Part shown: positions 62,230 through 64,000 of the stretch, piece after piece
Numbering within the stretch: position 1 is the stretch's first letter
Layout: each line of letters begins with the position of its first letter
NCBI GenBank assembly: GCA_009908855.1
Contig: JAAAOM010000031.1
Coordinates: 124,001-188,000 of the forward strand
Direction of reading: 5' to 3'
DNA: 64,000 nucleotides
DNA from: Bacteroidota bacterium
GTDB taxonomy: Bacteria > Bacteroidota > Bacteroidia > Bacteroidales > JAAAOM01
Program-made: the position numbers and the translations under genes
Notes under the pieces: model-generated
The model's input: the letters and a program-made list of their open reading frames with translations, nothing else
Told to the model about the DNA's origin: nothing
Databases searched by the model: none

Positions 62230-63321
62230 ATGATGAAATCAAAAAAAACAAATATTTCAATACCCAATTTCAGTTGGATAATATTGATTCCCGCAATTCT
62301 GATTATAGGATATTACACGGTTTTTTCCATTTCTGCTCAATCACCGGCACATCAGACCATAAATTCCGACACGATTAAGGTAAAAGCCCATAAGCTCATG
62401 AAAGAATCCGTATCTTTTTCGTTCAAAACTTCGGGTTTAATAGCCAGTAAGGAAGAAAGCAACCTGAGCTTTAAAACAGGTGGTTTGATAAAAAAAATAT
62501 ATGTAAACGAAGGCGATGAAGTAAATAAAGGCAGGCTATTGGCCCAACTAAACCTTGATGAGATGGAAGCCCGGGCTGAGCAGGCTGAAATTGCACTGGA
62601 CAAGGCAAAAAGAGACCTTGAAAGGGCTCAAAATCTATATGCTGATACGGTGGGGACACTTGAAAATTTACAAAATGCCGAATCGGCTTACAACCTGGCC
62701 AGGGCAGACTTAAAGGTAGCACGCTTTAACCTGGAGCATTCATCGATCTATGCCCCTGCAAAGGGAAGAATTTTATACAAACATGCATCGGATAACGAGA
62801 TGGTAGCTGCCGGACAGCCCATTGTAAGTTTCGGCTCACAGGTGCAGGAATGGGTTGTTAAAGTGGGGGTGTCTGATAAACAACTGGTAAACATTGATTT
62901 AAATGATTCAGCCACCATTTATCCGGATGCTTATCCTGATCAGGTGTTGTCAGCCTATATTACCCGGATTAGTAATGCCCCGGACCCGTCATCGGGCTTG
63001 TATGAGGTGGAATTAACCCTGCATAATAGTAATTTGAAATTACGGAGTGGATTCTTTGTTAAAGTGGAGATTTACCCTAACCGCGATGAAAAAATGTTTT
63101 TAATTCCGGCCAAAGCTTTGATAAGTGCGAACGGACGGAACGGTAAGATTTATACTGTTAAATCCGACCTGGCAAAACCCGTCTTGAAAACGGTAAGTAT
63201 TTATAAAATGCTGGACCATGTGTTGGCCATAAACAAAGGTCTCACCGAGGGCGAATATGTATTAACTGAGGGATATACTGAATTGCACGAAAACAGTGTT
63301 GTTTCTTTCAGGAAAGAATAA
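62230..63321 (+). CDS. RND efflux periplasmic adaptor (membrane fusion protein)
   Basis: A 363-residue HlyD/AcrA-type adaptor joining the RND pump to the TolC-type channel. One N-terminal membrane segment (about 15-35, without a lipobox) anchors it. The lipoyl-like half SFKTGGLIKKIYVNEGDEVNKG (about residues 80-101) is followed by an alpha-hairpin of about 70 residues, the second lipoyl half with IYAPAKGRILYK, then a beta-barrel and membrane-proximal domain (with FLIPAKALI). The start could be either of two adjacent ATGs. The RND gene follows after 17 nt. Confidence 0.93.
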   Translation: MMKSKKTNISIPNFSWIILIPAILIIGYYTVFSISAQSPAHQTINSDTIKVKAHKLMKESVSFSFKTSGLIASKEESNLSFKTGGLIKKIYVNEGDEVNKGRLLAQLNLDEMEARAEQAEIALDKAKRDLERAQNLYADTVGTLENLQNAESAYNLARADLKVARFNLEHSSIYAPAKGRILYKHASDNEMVAAGQPIVSFGSQVQEWVVKVGVSDKQLVNIDLNDSATIYPDAYPDQVLSAYITRISNAPDPSSGLYEVELTLHNSNLKLRSGFFVKVEIYPNRDEKMFLIPAKALISANGRNGKIYTVKSDLAKPVLKTVSIYKMLDHVLAINKGLTEGEYVLTEGYTELHENSVVSFRKE

Positions 63322-63338
63322 ACTTCAAATATCAAGCA

Positions 63339-64000
63339 ATGAAACTACCTTTTTTAGCTATCCGTAATTATAAATTCACCATTATACTGGTTGTGTTATT
63401 TGTGCTGAATGGTATTGTTTCATTCCTTACCATGCCTAAGTATGAAGACCCGCTAACCAAATACCCTTTTTCTCAAATCGTTGCCATTAATCCCGGTGCT
63501 ACGGCTGAAGATATCGAAGAACTGATCATTGAGCCTGTTGAAGCTGCCATTAATGAAGTGGAAGGTATAAAAGACCTGACTTCTACGGCTGTGGACGGTG
63601 TGGCCGGTATTCAGGTTGAATTTTACCACCGTGTGGATATTGACCGCCGTCATGGCGAGTTGATCGACAAAGTGAATGAAGTACGAAATGAATTACCAGA
63701 TGATATGCATGAATTGACCATTGAGCAAATGTCGGTGCTGGATGTAAATATCATGCAAATAGCCCTGATATCACAATCGGGCGATTATGTACGCCTCGAA
63801 GAAGAAGCCAAATCGCTTGAGAAAGATATCCGCAAGATAAACGGTGTTCGCGGGGTTGAAATACATGCGCTACCTGAACGGGAGGTGCGCATTGCGGTTG
63901 ATGTTCAACGGATGGCCCAATTTAATTTACCGCTCGATTTATTGATCCGTACCATACAATCGACCAATGCCAATATTCCTGCCGGAAGTATTGATATGGA
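63339..64000 (+). CDS. RND efflux pump permease, N-terminal part
   Basis: The first 220 residues of an AcrB/MdtB-type inner-membrane transporter; the rest lies beyond the window. The ATG at 63339 begins MKLPFLAIRNYKFTIILVV, the first membrane helix. The porter domain follows with the family sequence YPFSQIVAINPGATAEDIEE, then IEPVEAAINEVEGI and STNANIPAGSID. It is the third gene of the tolC-adaptor-pump operon and should expel drugs, dyes or lipids by proton antiport. The substrate cannot be inferred. Confidence 0.93.
   Translation, partial: MKLPFLAIRNYKFTIILVVLFVLNGIVSFLTMPKYEDPLTKYPFSQIVAINPGATAEDIEELIIEPVEAAINEVEGIKDLTSTAVDGVAGIQVEFYHRVDIDRRHGELIDKVNEVRNELPDDMHELTIEQMSVLDVNIMQIALISQSGDYVRLEEEAKSLEKDIRKINGVRGVEIHALPEREVRIAVDVQRMAQFNLPLDLLIRTIQSTNANIPAGSIDM

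Noticed and set aside
1-64000. CRISPR arrays, phage, restriction or other known defence systems
   Set aside because: No regular spaced repeats, Cas-like, integrase, terminase or restriction genes were seen; the only defence-like genes are the vapBC-type pair.
1-64000. tRNA and rRNA genes
   Set aside because: I checked the larger gaps by eye for cloverleaf arms, TTCGA-type loops and rRNA-like sequence and saw none; a covariance search would be decisive.

Overview
The window looks like chromosomal DNA of a Bacteroidota member, probably class Bacteroidia. It carries two SusC/SusD pairs, a protein with a C-terminal type IX secretion sorting domain, and a PorE-like OmpA protein. Several AT-rich gene leaders match the Bacteroidota promoter (TTTG about 19 nt before TAnnTTTG), and strong Shine-Dalgarno sites are nearly absent. 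I cannot name a genus. No rRNA, tRNA, CRISPR array, prophage or intact insertion sequence was found.

Layout. 1-5.8 kb: the tail of etfA and an ETF-linked acyl-CoA dehydrogenase, then fabI, then a two-gene unit of a DUF819 membrane protein and glutamate formimidoyltransferase. 6.3-11.9 kb: SusC/SusD locus 1 with a third lipoprotein, closed by a clear terminator. 12-14.3 kb: an accessory patch with a relict-like non-coding stretch, a cytochrome c/PQQ sugar dehydrogenase lipoprotein, and a VapBC-type toxin-antitoxin pair whose toxin is frameshifted. 14.4-23.4 kb: compact SusC/SusD locus 2, with two small lipoproteins and a 1043-residue Asp-box propeller protein predicted to leave through the type IX system. 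23.5-26.4 kb: sulfate activation (cysC, cysD, cysN). 26.4-38.4 kb: envelope and housekeeping genes (a 41-residue membrane protein, NlpC/P60 peptidase, 7TM-HD phosphodiesterase, LolA, FtsK, ornithine carbamoyltransferase, ClpB) and an Hpt/STAS pair. 38.7-46.1 kb: a TPR lipid-free periplasmic protein, a frameshifted PorE-like gene, gcvT, and a soluble two-component set. 46.2-51.6 kb: comB, a serC-serA-DUF1015 unit, rsmE and a phosphoesterase. 51.8-60.4 kb: an NmrA-like protein, lipoproteins, a 1503-residue envelope protein of unknown function, and prmA. 60.9-64 kb: a TolC/MFP/RND efflux operon that runs off the end.

How the genes work together. Each SusCD locus should form an outer-membrane import complex. 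Locus 2 couples importer, surface lipoproteins and a secreted propeller protein in one transcription unit. CysC, CysD and CysN make APS/PAPS. SerC and SerA make phosphoserine, and the co-transcribed DUF1015 protein carries a DGHHR motif like that of SerK/ParB-fold proteins. The soluble kinase, receiver, receiver-kinase, Hpt and STAS proteins may form one phosphorelay, which is inference.

The points most worth checking are: the two single-base frameshifts (vapC and the PorE-like gene); the structured element at 53.6-53.8 kb flanked by 10-bp direct repeats; the 1503-residue protein; the five-gene SusCD/type IX locus; the DUF1015/serine link; and the SerA that lacks the usual catalytic histidine.
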